From CADEED01 sp963842515 (GTDB lineage Bacteria > Pseudomonadota > Gammaproteobacteria > Steroidobacterales > Steroidobacteraceae): a DNA stretch of 64,000 nucleotides. Positions 16,033 to 22,513 of the stretch are shown piece after piece. Below the pieces are notes generated by a model. That model searched no databases. It saw only the letters and a list, made by a program, of their open reading frames with translations, and was not told the origin of the DNA. The stretch lies in contig CAWJGO010000003.1 of the NCBI GenBank assembly GCA_963842515.1, forward strand, positions 1 through 64,000, in the 5' to 3' direction. Both the position numbers and the translations under genes were made by a program. Numbering within the stretch: the stretch's first letter is position 1; each line of letters starts with the position of its first letter.

Positions 16033-16120
16033 GTCTAACGGTTGAGCTGAGCGGCGCGCACGCCGCCGTTTGAGCTTGGCACTTTATCTTTCCCGCGTCC
16101 GCTCGAGCGAGGTGTTAGAC
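16033..16120 (-). repeat. attC-30
   Basis: Boxes GTCTAAC and GTTAGAC; carries gctcgagcgagg near the right box. Confidence 0.94.
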
Positions 16121-16138
16121 CGCGAGAACGAAGGGTCT

Positions 16139-16417
16139 TCATAGTTCTTGCGGCAACGGCTTACGCACGCTGCCGATGAACTTCGGTTCACTAGCGCCGT
16201 GGCGCTTGTAATTGGCGCGCGCCGCACTGAGGCTAAGTGTGCCATTCGGACCTCCACGAACTTCGTCTGCGTCATGATCATCCTGGCCGTCATCCTCCCA
16301 GTAGCATACGGGACAGATCTCAAAGCCCCCGCGGCCCTGCAGTGTAAGAGCCTGGCAACAGGGGCAGCGATACGTCGGCTTTGACTCGGTCGGTTTGCTG
16401 ATGCTCGTGAATACCAT
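16139..16417 (-). CDS. CPCC family cysteine-rich protein
   Basis: 92 residues. The segment YRCPCCQALTLQGRGGFEICPVCYWEDD contains two CxxC-type pairs and the CPCC signature of the Cys_rich_CPCC family, with the characteristic WEDDGQD and a downstream GPNGTLSLSAARANY. It probably binds one zinc ion; the cellular role is unknown. The family recurs in integron cassettes and near polymorphic toxins. Confidence 0.85.
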   Translation of the reverse strand: MVFTSISKPTESKPTYRCPCCQALTLQGRGGFEICPVCYWEDDGQDDHDADEVRGGPNGTLSLSAARANYKRHGASEPKFIGSVRKPLPQEL

Positions 16418-16430
16418 GATGCGACCAGCG

Positions 16431-16518
16431 GTCTAACGGTTGAGTTGAGCGGCGCGCACGCCGCCGCATGAGCTTGGCACTTTATCTTGCACGCGTCCGC
16501 TCCAACGATTTGTTAGAC
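16431..16518 (-). repeat. attC-31
   Basis: Boxes GTCTAAC and GTTAGAC. Confidence 0.94.
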
Positions 16519-16953
16519 GGCATCGCGTACCACCGATACTTCTTCTGCCCGGCCGTCGCTTCGTACGATTTTCTCAATCAATGCAGACAATGCGTCGTCC
16601 GCAGCCATATCGTTCTTCCCGCGAAGCTTCTCCATGACAGTACGATTTTTGTGAATCTGAAGAGTCCAATCGAGCATTGCGTTCGGTGAGACGTCGTATG
16701 AGAGGGCGGAATCAGCCTCGGCCTTATACTCAACCTCTGCGCTGGCGCCGACCATGTACAAGCTACCTGCGCCCTTTACGTCGATGTACCACCCCCAATC
16801 CTCCATGCCCGGCACTGTTGATTCGTATTGGTGCTTGGCTAGTTCTTCACGCAACCACCCGAGCACGCTCTCTCCGGCAAAGGCGTTGGATTCGTTCGGC
16901 GTTTCCCGAGTCACATCGAAGCGGTTGGACTTGAAACTGATTAGGTGGGTCAT
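16513..16953 (-). CDS. Hypothetical cytoplasmic protein
   Basis: 146 residues. A central part reads GMEDWGWYIDVKGAGSLYMVGA and a C-terminal helix reads DALSALIEKIVRSDGR. The stop TAA is supplied by attC-31. No family recognised. Confidence 0.6.
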   Translation of the reverse strand: MTHLISFKSNRFDVTRETPNESNAFAGESVLGWLREELAKHQYESTVPGMEDWGWYIDVKGAGSLYMVGASAEVEYKAEADSALSYDVSPNAMLDWTLQIHKNRTVMEKLRGKNDMAADDALSALIEKIVRSDGRAEEVSVVRDAV

Positions 16954-16993
16954 GCGAACTATCCTGGGATAACCGAGGGCGTTGAGTGCCGTT

Positions 16994-17081
16994 ATCTAAC
17001 GGTTGAGCTGAGCGGCGCGCGCGCCGATGTATGAGCTTGGCACTTTATCCCTCACGCGTCCGCTCGAGCGATTTGTTAGGC
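16994..17081 (-). repeat. attC-32
   Basis: Boxes ATCTAAC and GTTAGGC; carries cgctcgagcgatttgttagg, the intact version of the site split by the insertion element in attC-34. Confidence 0.95.
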
Positions 17082-17087
17082 GCATGC

Positions 17088-17594
17088 CTACTTCCTCTCT
17101 CGCACCACAGCGCCCTTGCTATTGTAATAGCGAAGTTGGCCGTCCACGTACTCTGCGCTGATTAGCAGTCCTTCGTCGGAGGTCCAAACGAAATCATCCA
17201 CTAACCTCCACGATCCCTCTCTATTCTCGTACGTGAGGTATCGCTGCTCGTTCGACCGCGGTATCTCAATTGCGTAAAGTGCGATGGGCTTATCCAGACC
17301 TAGCATGGAGAATCCATAGCCAGGAAACATCAGCTTAAGAGACGCCTCTTGCGCCTCTTCGCGCGACGCAAAGCGCTGCTGTACTGGCGCCGTCTTTACA
17401 AGCAACGCAATCCTGGGGATTTCGGCCGAGGGAAGACTTTGAGGATCGTCTTTGTACGCTTCAAAGTCGGGGTACGTCTTTGCCAGGCGAATGGTCTCGC
17501 CACGATAGTCAACAGAGCTGAGGCCTTCTGGACTGCAGCCCACAATTGTTCCTGCAACGGCAAGAGCCATGAAACTTGTGACGACTTTGACCAT
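17088..17594 (-). CDS. Lipoprotein of unknown function
   Basis: 168 residues. The signal segment ends TIVGCSPEG, giving a lipidated Cys near residue 20. The mature part is beta-rich (LLVKTAPVQQRFASREEAQE, RYLTYENREGSWRLVDDFVW, LLISAEYVDGQLRYY). Not recognised. The ATG is three bases from the attC-33 core. Confidence 0.68.
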   Translation of the reverse strand: MVKVVTSFMALAVAGTIVGCSPEGLSSVDYRGETIRLAKTYPDFEAYKDDPQSLPSAEIPRIALLVKTAPVQQRFASREEAQEASLKLMFPGYGFSMLGLDKPIALYAIEIPRSNEQRYLTYENREGSWRLVDDFVWTSDEGLLISAEYVDGQLRYYNSKGAVVRERK

Positions 17595-17596
17595 GC

Positions 17597-17684
17597 GCCT
17601 AACGGTTGAGCTGAGCGGCGCGCACGCCGGCGTATGAACTTGGCACTTTATCCCTCACGCGTCCGCTCCAGCGAGTTGTTAGGC
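17597..17684 (-). repeat. attC-33
   Basis: Boxes GCCTAAC and GTTAGGC; right half reads ccagcgagttgttagg. Confidence 0.95.
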
Positions 17685-18014
17685 GGCATGCTGCTCGAAT
17701 CTCGTGACCAACTCGTCGAATGCGTCGGTGCGCGTAGAAACTAAGCCCACTGCCGGCTTTACACCTTGCTTCTCTAATGCCCGACCGTTGAGGAGAATCT
17801 TCGCTCCGTCGGCGAGCTTAACTGTGGCACGAAACCTGGCAGTCCCGAGATTAGCTAACTCATGGACTTCAACGGAAGTGACGTCTTTCCAGCCATAGCG
17901 GTTACCACGGTACTCAAACCCACTGTCGTCTACGGCCACTACCGGGCGAAAGAACACCCCGAGGTGACGATGCCCGTAGATCGTGGCGCCGATGTTGCCG
18001 CTGTCGGTGGTCAT
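17679..18014 (-). CDS. Hypothetical PH-like protein
   Basis: 111 residues. A run of short beta strands (GVFFRPVVAVDDSGFEYR, NRYGWKDVTSVEVHELANLG, ARFRATVKLADGAKILLNG) followed by a C-terminal helix (TDAFDELVTRFEQHAA) suggests a PH-domain-like fold; this is inference from pattern only. The stop TAA is in attC-33. Confidence 0.6.
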   Translation of the reverse strand: MTTDSGNIGATIYGHRHLGVFFRPVVAVDDSGFEYRGNRYGWKDVTSVEVHELANLGTARFRATVKLADGAKILLNGRALEKQGVKPAVGLVSTRTDAFDELVTRFEQHAA

Positions 18015-18017
18015 GCC

Positions 18018-18092
18018 GCCTAACGGTTGAGCTGAGCGGCGCGCGCGCCGACGTATGGGCTTGGCACTTTATCCCTCACGCGTCCGCTCGAG
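18018..18092 (-). repeat. attC-34, left part (split by insertion element)
   Basis: It starts with GCCTAAC and keeps the full interior up to gctcgag, where IS sequence begins. Confidence 0.93.
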
Positions 18093-18184
18093 TGATGAGA
18101 TGGACTCCTCCTGCCGGAGCGATTCGGCATCAACGTGCCAAGCTGTATGTGGTGCATCAGCTAGTCCAACAAGAGGAGCCCTCC

Positions 18185-19219
18185 ATGGATGCTACGACTG
18201 TCGGTGTCGACCTGGCAAAAAATGTCTTCGAGATCGCCCTGGCAGATAAGCGCGGGCATATTGTCGAGCGGCAACGCTTGAGCCGCGCTCGTTTTGATCG
18301 CTTCTTCGCCAACCGTCCGGCCTGCCGCATCGTCATGGAGGCTTGTGGCTCGGCCCATCACCACGCCCGGCGGCTGAGTAGTCAGGGGCACAGCGTGGTG
18401 CTGCTGCCGGCTCAGTACGCGCGCGCCTATGTCCGGCGCAACAAGACCGATGCGGCCGATGCGGCTGCGTTGATCGAGGCTTCGCGTTGCGCGGACATCC
18501 GCCCCGTTCCGATCAAGTCCGTCGATCAGCAGGCGCTACAGCAACTGCATCGGTTGCGTTCGCAGTGGATAGCGGCTCGAACGTCCCGCATCAACTTCCT
18601 GCGTGGCTCCTTGCGTGAGTTCGGGGTCAGCATCCCGGTCGGCGCCAAACGCGCCATCCAGTCTGTTCGCGATGCGCTGTCGAACCACGATGGCCCGGTA
18701 CCGATGCTCCTCCACTCAAGCTTGATCGAGCTACTCGCCGAGATCGAGGCCCTTGAGCAGCGCTGCAAGCAGATCGACCGCGAGCTCGCGCGCCTCAGTG
18801 AACACGATCCTGTGGTCGAGCGGCTGCTGAAGGTCCCGGGCGTCGGACCTCTCACCGCGACCGCCCTACGTGCTTCGGCGGTCGACATCCAGCGCTTTCC
18901 CTCCGCGCGCCACTTCGCCAGCTGGTTAGGTCTCACCTCGCGCGAACACTCATCCGGCGAGCGACGGCGGCTCGGGCGCATCAGTAAGCAGGGCGATCCG
19001 TACTTGAGAACGCTGCTCATACACGGCGCCAGAGCCGTGCTGCTCGCGGCACGATCCGCGCAACGCAGGGGGTCCGCGCTCGATCGGCTGCGCGCTTGGG
19101 CGCTTGAAGTTCAAGAGCGCCGCGGCCACAACAAGGCCGCCGTCGCTCTCGCCAACAAACTCGCTCGTATCGTCTGGGCTACCTGGCGCTTCGAGCGAAA
19201 CTTCTGCAGCAAATTCTAA
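18185..19219 (+). CDS. IS110/IS1111 family DEDD transposase
   Basis: 344 residues from the ATG at 18185 (MDATTVGVDLAKN), preceded by AGAGGAG. The N-terminal RuvC-like DEDD domain shows GVDLAKN (first Asp), VMEACGSAHHHARR (Glu) and KTDAADAAALIEA (Asp-Asp). The C-terminal Transposase_20 domain shows VPGVGPLTATAL, FASWLGLTSREHSSGERRRLG and ISKQGDPYLRTLL with the conserved serine region. It catalyses recombination guided by an RNA encoded in the element. It appears intact. It is the only cassette-region gene on the plus strand apart from intI. Confidence 0.95.
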   Translation: MDATTVGVDLAKNVFEIALADKRGHIVERQRLSRARFDRFFANRPACRIVMEACGSAHHHARRLSSQGHSVVLLPAQYARAYVRRNKTDAADAAALIEASRCADIRPVPIKSVDQQALQQLHRLRSQWIAARTSRINFLRGSLREFGVSIPVGAKRAIQSVRDALSNHDGPVPMLLHSSLIELLAEIEALEQRCKQIDRELARLSEHDPVVERLLKVPGVGPLTATALRASAVDIQRFPSARHFASWLGLTSREHSSGERRRLGRISKQGDPYLRTLLIHGARAVLLAARSAQRRGSALDRLRAWALEVQERRGHNKAAVALANKLARIVWATWRFERNFCSKF

Positions 19220-19264
19220 CCCCATCTCAAGCGGCGCTCTCATCCCTTCATGCACAGCGGAACG

Positions 19265-19400
19265 GCCGCCGGCGCGGATAAGCCGATAACAAATCTGGTC
19301 TTCAAGACCCCTCGAGTGATTGGCTCCGCGTCGGCGACTCTCATGATGTCCAGGGCAGCTTCGCTCGCCCAGCAACAGGACGAATACACGAATGCAGCCG
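19265..19400 (+). ncRNA. Candidate bridge RNA (seekRNA) of the IS1111 element
   Basis: The 3' non-coding end of the element can form two guide loops. Loop 1: a stem (CGCGG 19273-19277 with CCGCG 19326-19330, AGCC with GGCT) encloses TAACAAATC (19287-19295), a GGTC-TTCAA-GACC hairpin, and CTCGAG (19311-19316). These match the two sides of the split attC. Loop 2: TCTCAT (19339-19344) and ATACACGA (19384-19391) flank a GTCC/GGAC and GGGC/GCCC hairpin and match the element's left and right ends. IS1111 elements are known to carry their guide RNA downstream of the transposase gene. Confidence 0.72.
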
Positions 19401-19460
19401 CAATCCGCAGTCACGGCACGAGGAGATTAGATCCGCCTACTTGCCAGAGGAGTCCATACA

Positions 19461-19473
19461 CGATTTGTTAGGT
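19461..19473 (-). repeat. attC-34, right part
   Basis: cgatttgttaggt: the right end of the split site, box GTTAGGT. Confidence 0.92.
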
Positions 19474-19479
19474 GTCGAT

Positions 19480-19950
19480 TCACGGCTTTGAGACAAGGCG
19501 GGCAAAATAGTTCTTCTTCCAATATGCCGCGAGTCGCGGAATCGTTAAGAAGTACTTCTCAAGTGCTTCCCCGTTCTCATGCTGGAGAGCCGCCCAAGTC
19601 TTTGCCTCCGCGATATAGAGCGAATAGCTATCCCCATCGAAGGGCCGGAACTGGCGCATTTCGTACTCGGGGTGGAGCAGCTCATCCAAGCGCAGCAACA
19701 GTTCCTCTTGTTTCGCCTCTGGGGCGACAGGAACAGTTTCCTGGGCGCGGGAGCCAACCTGAACTAGGACCTCTTCGGATGTGGAGCTGATGATTTTGAA
19801 ATGCCCGTCCGGAAGCTTTGCGGCAACTTCCTCCGCCATCTCAGGGAGGCCCGCCCGCCAATCAATGACGGCGCAGATCTCGCCGTCCCCGAATGCCTCG
19901 ATTGCATCCGCATCGCCAGTTAGTACACGTCTTAGAAGTGGCAATGACAT
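19480..19950 (-). CDS. Hypothetical cytoplasmic protein
   Basis: 156 residues: acidic and soluble. It contains EICAVIDWRAGLPEMAEEVA, GHFKIISSTSEEVLVQVGS and a C-terminal tryptophan-rich helix (YFLTIPRLAAYWKKNYFARL). The family is not recognised. Its cassette's own attC is the one split by the IS1111 element, so excision of this cassette may be blocked. Confidence 0.6.
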   Translation of the reverse strand: MSLPLLRRVLTGDADAIEAFGDGEICAVIDWRAGLPEMAEEVAAKLPDGHFKIISSTSEEVLVQVGSRAQETVPVAPEAKQEELLLRLDELLHPEYEMRQFRPFDGDSYSLYIAEAKTWAALQHENGEALEKYFLTIPRLAAYWKKNYFARLVSKP

Positions 19951-19959
19951 ATCAGAGAC

Positions 19960-20047
19960 ACCTAACGGTTGAGCTGAGCGGCGCGCGCGCCGACGTATGG
20001 GCTTGGCACTTTATCTATCACGCGTCCGCTCCAGCGATTTGTTAGAC
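19960..20047 (-). repeat. attC-35
   Basis: Boxes ACCTAAC and GTTAGAC. Confidence 0.95.
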
Positions 20048-20062
20048 GGCACTCGAAGGGTC

Positions 20063-20350
20063 TTACGTTGACGAGACTGTCGGCCACAACAACACACCAA
20101 GGACGAAGATTACAAAGAACGTCAGAAACCAGGATGCGAGGAAGGCCTCGCGCTTAGGGAACCGCTTTCGAGAGTCTGCTGCGTCACGCAGCTTTGCGAC
20201 ACCCGTTGAGCGAAATAGTGACGCGTAAAGCCGGACGGCAGGCCCAGCTGTCGTATCGTCGTGGCTACGTGTCGCCCACCACGCAACCAGCAAGCCCACA
20301 AGTGCGGCCACGGTCGCGATGGCGAGTTCGGATGTAACACCGCCAGGCAT
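20063..20350 (-). CDS. Small two-helix membrane protein
   Basis: 95 residues: an N-terminal hydrophobic segment (8-26), a basic soluble loop (VAKLRDAADSRKRFPKREAF) and a C-terminal hydrophobic segment (70-91). The ATG is five bases past the attC-36 core. Not recognised. Confidence 0.6.
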   Translation of the reverse strand: MPGGVTSELAIATVAALVGLLVAWWATRSHDDTTAGPAVRLYASLFRSTGVAKLRDAADSRKRFPKREAFLASWFLTFFVIFVLGVLLWPTVSST

Positions 20351-20354
20351 TGCC

Positions 20355-20442
20355 GTCTAACGGTTGAGCTGAGCGGCGCGCACGCCGGCGTATGAGCTTG
20401 GCACTTTATCCCTCACGCGTCCGCTCCAGCGATTTGTTAGGC
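20355..20442 (-). repeat. attC-36
   Basis: Boxes GTCTAAC and GTTAGGC. Confidence 0.95.
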
Positions 20443-20487
20443 GGCGCCACACTCAGGTGACCTGCGCGTAAGTGTTGACCGTATGCC
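20443..20487 (-). other. Gene-less minimal cassette insert
   Basis: Only 45 bp lie between attC-36 and attC-37, too short for any plausible gene. Together with attC-36 this makes a cassette of about 133 bp. No obvious promoter or terminator is visible in it. Confidence 0.8.
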
Positions 20488-20574
20488 GTCTAACGGTTGA
20501 GCTGAGCGGCGCGCACGCCGACGTATGAGCTTGGCACTTTATCCTCACGCGTCCGCTCCAGCGATTTGTTAGAC
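20488..20574 (-). repeat. attC-37
   Basis: 87 bp; boxes GTCTAAC and GTTAGAC; interior tatcctcacgcg, one base short. Confidence 0.94.
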
Positions 20575-20652
20575 TGGCGACTGGCACGTCTGAATCGTAA
20601 GCAGATCGCATCTGTCGCGAGCGGGCGATACCATGCTGCAACGTCGACCGTG

Positions 20653-20895
20653 CTACATCGCACTTGAGCTTGAAGCCGGCGACGTACGCCGTAATGATAC
20701 AGACCGTGCCCATCTAGAAGCTCCATCGAGCGCTGTCATGTCCATAGCCGTCGAACATCGTCCGTGCCCCAAGCCAGAGCGATAGCCAAAGCGCACGCGC
20801 GAGCTCGCAGCATGACCATGCGACGGGATCGCCGGCCAAGCGCACTGCCAGTCGGCCAGAGGCTTACGGACGATGCTTGCCAGTAGGCGTCTCAT
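20653..20895 (-). CDS. Doubtful 80-residue open frame in an otherwise uncoded cassette
   Basis: The ATG at 20895 is correctly placed five bases past the attC-38 core and begins MRRLLASIVRKPLADW, but the rest is serine- and arginine-rich and looks like out-of-frame sequence. Another frame offers GDPVAWSCCELARALWLSLW. Either the gene is frameshifted or the cassette is non-coding. The remaining bases (20575-20652) hold nothing I recognise. Confidence 0.3.
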   Translation of the reverse strand: MRRLLASIVRKPLADWQCAWPAIPSHGHAASSRVRFGYRSGLGHGRCSTAMDMTALDGASRWARSVSLRRTSPASSSSAM

Positions 20896-20900
20896 GTGCC

Positions 20901-20988
20901 GCCTAACGGTTGAGCTGAGCGGCGCGCACGCCGGCGTATGAGCTTGGCACTTTATCCCTCACGCGTCCGCTCCAGCGATTTGTTAGGC
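20901..20988 (-). repeat. attC-38
   Basis: Boxes GCCTAAC and GTTAGGC; closes the attI-proximal cassette. Confidence 0.95.
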
Positions 20989-21230
20989 GGCACTTCGCGA
21001 CCGTCATTGCACGCCACATCGAGCCACTTGGTCCATGAGCTACACATCGAACGACGTTCGGCATCCAGGCCAGGACGTTGATCGCCTGTCGACGCCCGGA
21101 ACTCGCTACGACTCATACACAAGGACATGGCCAACAGCGGTCTCAATCGCCGAGATTGCGCGAGCATTCGCAATGCACGTTCCGTCGAGAACTGCGCAGA
21201 CCGCGAGTGGCAATTCGGCGTGCCATTCGA

Positions 21231-21395
21231 TCACGAATGCTCGTGTCGCTCAGCGGCCATCCGACGTGAAGCAAGTCGGCAGCTTCGCCTAGGTCGGCAG
21301 CGAAGCTGCAATGCGCGACGCGCGCCGCTGCACTGGGCGTTGCGGATGCAGTCACCGCAGCGTCGCTTCAGTGCGGCTTCGCGATGAGCTTTCAT
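21231..21395 (-). CDS. Doubtful 54-residue open frame in the attI-proximal cassette
   Basis: The ATG at 21395 is three bases past the attI core. The frame begins MKAHREAALKRRCGDCIRNA but becomes arginine-rich and stops early. A GTG-started frame (21143-21355) gives AADLGEAADLLHVGWPLSDT, and a plus-strand frame (21035-21292) is also open. No frame is convincing across the 410-bp cassette (20989-21398), so it may be degraded or non-coding. Confidence 0.28.
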   Translation of the reverse strand: MKAHREAALKRRCGDCIRNAQCSGARRALQLRCRPRRSCRLASRRMAAERHEHS

Positions 21396-21398
21396 GCC

Positions 21399-21460
21399 GC
21401 CTAACTCTGATTTAGACGACCAAAAAGTCGTGATGTAACTCGACAAACGCGTCGCATAAC
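21399..21460 (-). other. attI primary recombination site
   Basis: In the cassette direction the site ends CTAAATCAGAGTTAGGC, closely matching the class 1 attI end (CTAAAACAAAGTTAGGC in attI1). It begins GTTATGCG about 55 bases upstream, at the position of GTTACGCA in attI1. It separates the integrase promoter region from the first cassette, so new cassettes would join here. Confidence 0.85.
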
Positions 21461-21474
21461 GTTCTTCCGTCCTT

Positions 21475-21504
21475 GCATGTGTCTGTTTCTACTACAGCAC
21501 ATGC
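21475..21504. promoter_or_regulatory. Inverted repeat in the intI upstream region
   Basis: GCATGTG-t-CTGT, spacer TTCTACT, then ACAGCACATGC: two 11-base arms that are perfect complements apart from one extra T. The inner CTGT/ACAG pair resembles a LexA half-site pair, but the spacer is 7 instead of the canonical 8 bases. A regulator-binding site for intI or the cassette promoter is plausible. Confidence 0.5.
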
Positions 21505-21533
21505 CCCCTTCACCCGCAAACGACTCCAACTAG

Positions 21534-21553
21534 TTATACGACATGTCGTATAA
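21534..21553. promoter_or_regulatory. 20-bp perfect palindrome over the intI start codon
   Basis: TTATACGACATGTCGTATAA is fully self-complementary and contains the intI ATG at 21543-21545. It could be a protein operator or an mRNA hairpin hiding the start codon. No Shine-Dalgarno sequence is visible just upstream. Confidence 0.6.
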
Positions 21554-22502
21554 ACCTCGCCTGCTCGACCAGGTCCGCGATTCGATTCGTGTGCGCCATT
21601 ACAGCTACCGCACCGAGCAGCAATATGTCGCCTGGATTCGGCGCTTCATCGTCTTCCACGGCCGGCGCCACCCTCGCGAGCTCGGCGGGCCCGATGTTGA
21701 AGCCTTTCTGTCACATCTCGCCACTGAGCGACATGTCGCCGCAGCAACCCAAGCCCAGGCGCTGGCCGCCCTGCTGTTTCTGTACAAACACGTGCTGAAT
21801 GTGGGCTTGCCCTGGCTGGGAACTGTGGTTCGCGCATCCCGGCCGAAGAAGCTGCCCATCGTTTTGACGCGCGCCGAGGTCCGGCGTGTGCTGGCCGAGC
21901 TGGATGGTCACGTTCACCTGGTGGCGAGCCTGCTCTATGGCAGCGGCCTGCGTGTCCTCGAAGCGCTCCGCCTGCGCGTCAAGGACGTGGACCTGGAGCG
22001 CCGCGTGCTGGCGGTGCGGGATGGCAAAGGCGCCAAAGACCGGATAACCGTGTTGCCAGACTCGCTGATCGATCGACTTAAAATGCAGCTTCAGGTGGTC
22101 CGCGAGCGCCACACCTACGCTCGGACGCATGGCTTCGGTGGTGTCGAACTACCGCACGCATTGGATCGAAAGTATCCCGATGCTCATTTGAACTTAGGGT
22201 GGCAATACGTCTTCCCAGCGCCGCGACCATCCCGCGATCCGCGCACCGGCGCCTGGCGGCGCCATCACCTTCCACTGGAATCCGTGCAGCGCCGCGTGAA
22301 GCGCGCGATTCAGTCAGCCGGGATAGACAAGCCCGCTTCCTGCCACACCTTCCGCCACTGCTTCGCCACACATCTCATCGAGGCGGGCGCCGACATCCGC
22401 ACGGTGCAGGAGCTCATGGGTCACGCGAGCGTCAAGACCACGCAGATCTACACACACGTCTTGAACCGGGGTGGCGTCGCGGCGCGCAGTCCCCTCGACT
22501 GA
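21543..22502 (+). CDS. intI: Integron integrase IntI
   Basis: 319-residue tyrosine recombinase that inserts and excises cassettes at attI and attC. It starts MSYKPRLLDQVRDSIRVRHY, followed by the core-binding domain (RTEQQYVAWIRRFIVFH). Catalytic residues are visible: Arg in LLYGSGLRVLEALRLRVKD, Lys in RDGKGAKDR, HxxR in SCHTFRH, His in LMGHASVKTT and the Tyr nucleophile in IYTHVL. The integron-specific insertion (ALDRKYPDAHLNLGWQYVFP with RRHHL) that separates IntI from XerC/D is present. It is slightly shorter than IntI1 (337 residues), appears intact and is divergent from the cassettes. Confidence 0.97.
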   Translation: MSYKPRLLDQVRDSIRVRHYSYRTEQQYVAWIRRFIVFHGRRHPRELGGPDVEAFLSHLATERHVAAATQAQALAALLFLYKHVLNVGLPWLGTVVRASRPKKLPIVLTRAEVRRVLAELDGHVHLVASLLYGSGLRVLEALRLRVKDVDLERRVLAVRDGKGAKDRITVLPDSLIDRLKMQLQVVRERHTYARTHGFGGVELPHALDRKYPDAHLNLGWQYVFPAPRPSRDPRTGAWRRHHLPLESVQRRVKRAIQSAGIDKPASCHTFRHCFATHLIEAGADIRTVQELMGHASVKTTQIYTHVLNRGGVAARSPLD

Positions 22503-22513
22503 ACTCACACCAG

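Larger units (their letters stand above)
18093..19460 (+). mobile_element. IS1111-group (IS110 family) element inserted in attC-34
   Basis: About 1.37 kb separates the two halves of an attC. Rejoining them gives gctcgag plus cgatttgttagg, exactly the sequence of attC-32, so no target duplication was made. Subterminal inverted repeats of 11 bp (atggactcctc at 18100-18110 and its complement at 19447-19457) lie 7 and 3 bases from the ends. This arrangement is typical of IS1111 elements, a branch of which targets attC sites. The element carries one DEDD transposase gene and a 240-bp 3' non-coding end. Confidence 0.95.
1..21460 (-). mobile_element. Chromosomal integron cassette array
   Basis: At least 38 attC sites of about 88 bp recur every 130-950 bp, and each follows one short minus-strand gene. 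The attI site and integrase gene lie at the right end, so the array reads leftwards away from intI in the standard integron layout, and it continues past the left edge of the window. The sites are nearly identical, as in sedentary chromosomal integrons where one host-specific attC type dominates. Cassette genes start within a few bases of the recombination core and share no common function. Confidence 0.96.

Noticed and set aside
3070..18249. Repeated plus-strand frames starting M(S)LALYPSRVRSS inside attC sites
   Set aside because: They begin in the conserved attC sequence and run antisense to clear cassette genes; the shared start reflects the repeat, not homologous proteins.
460..20988. 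Could the regularly spaced repeats be a CRISPR array?
   Set aside because: Repeats are about 88 bp with integron R boxes, spacers are gene-sized and variable, and an IntI gene, not cas genes, flanks them.
21420..21540. A defined cassette promoter (Pc)
   Set aside because: I looked for a -35/-10 pair reading leftwards but found no pair with convincing hexamers and spacing, so I do not place one.
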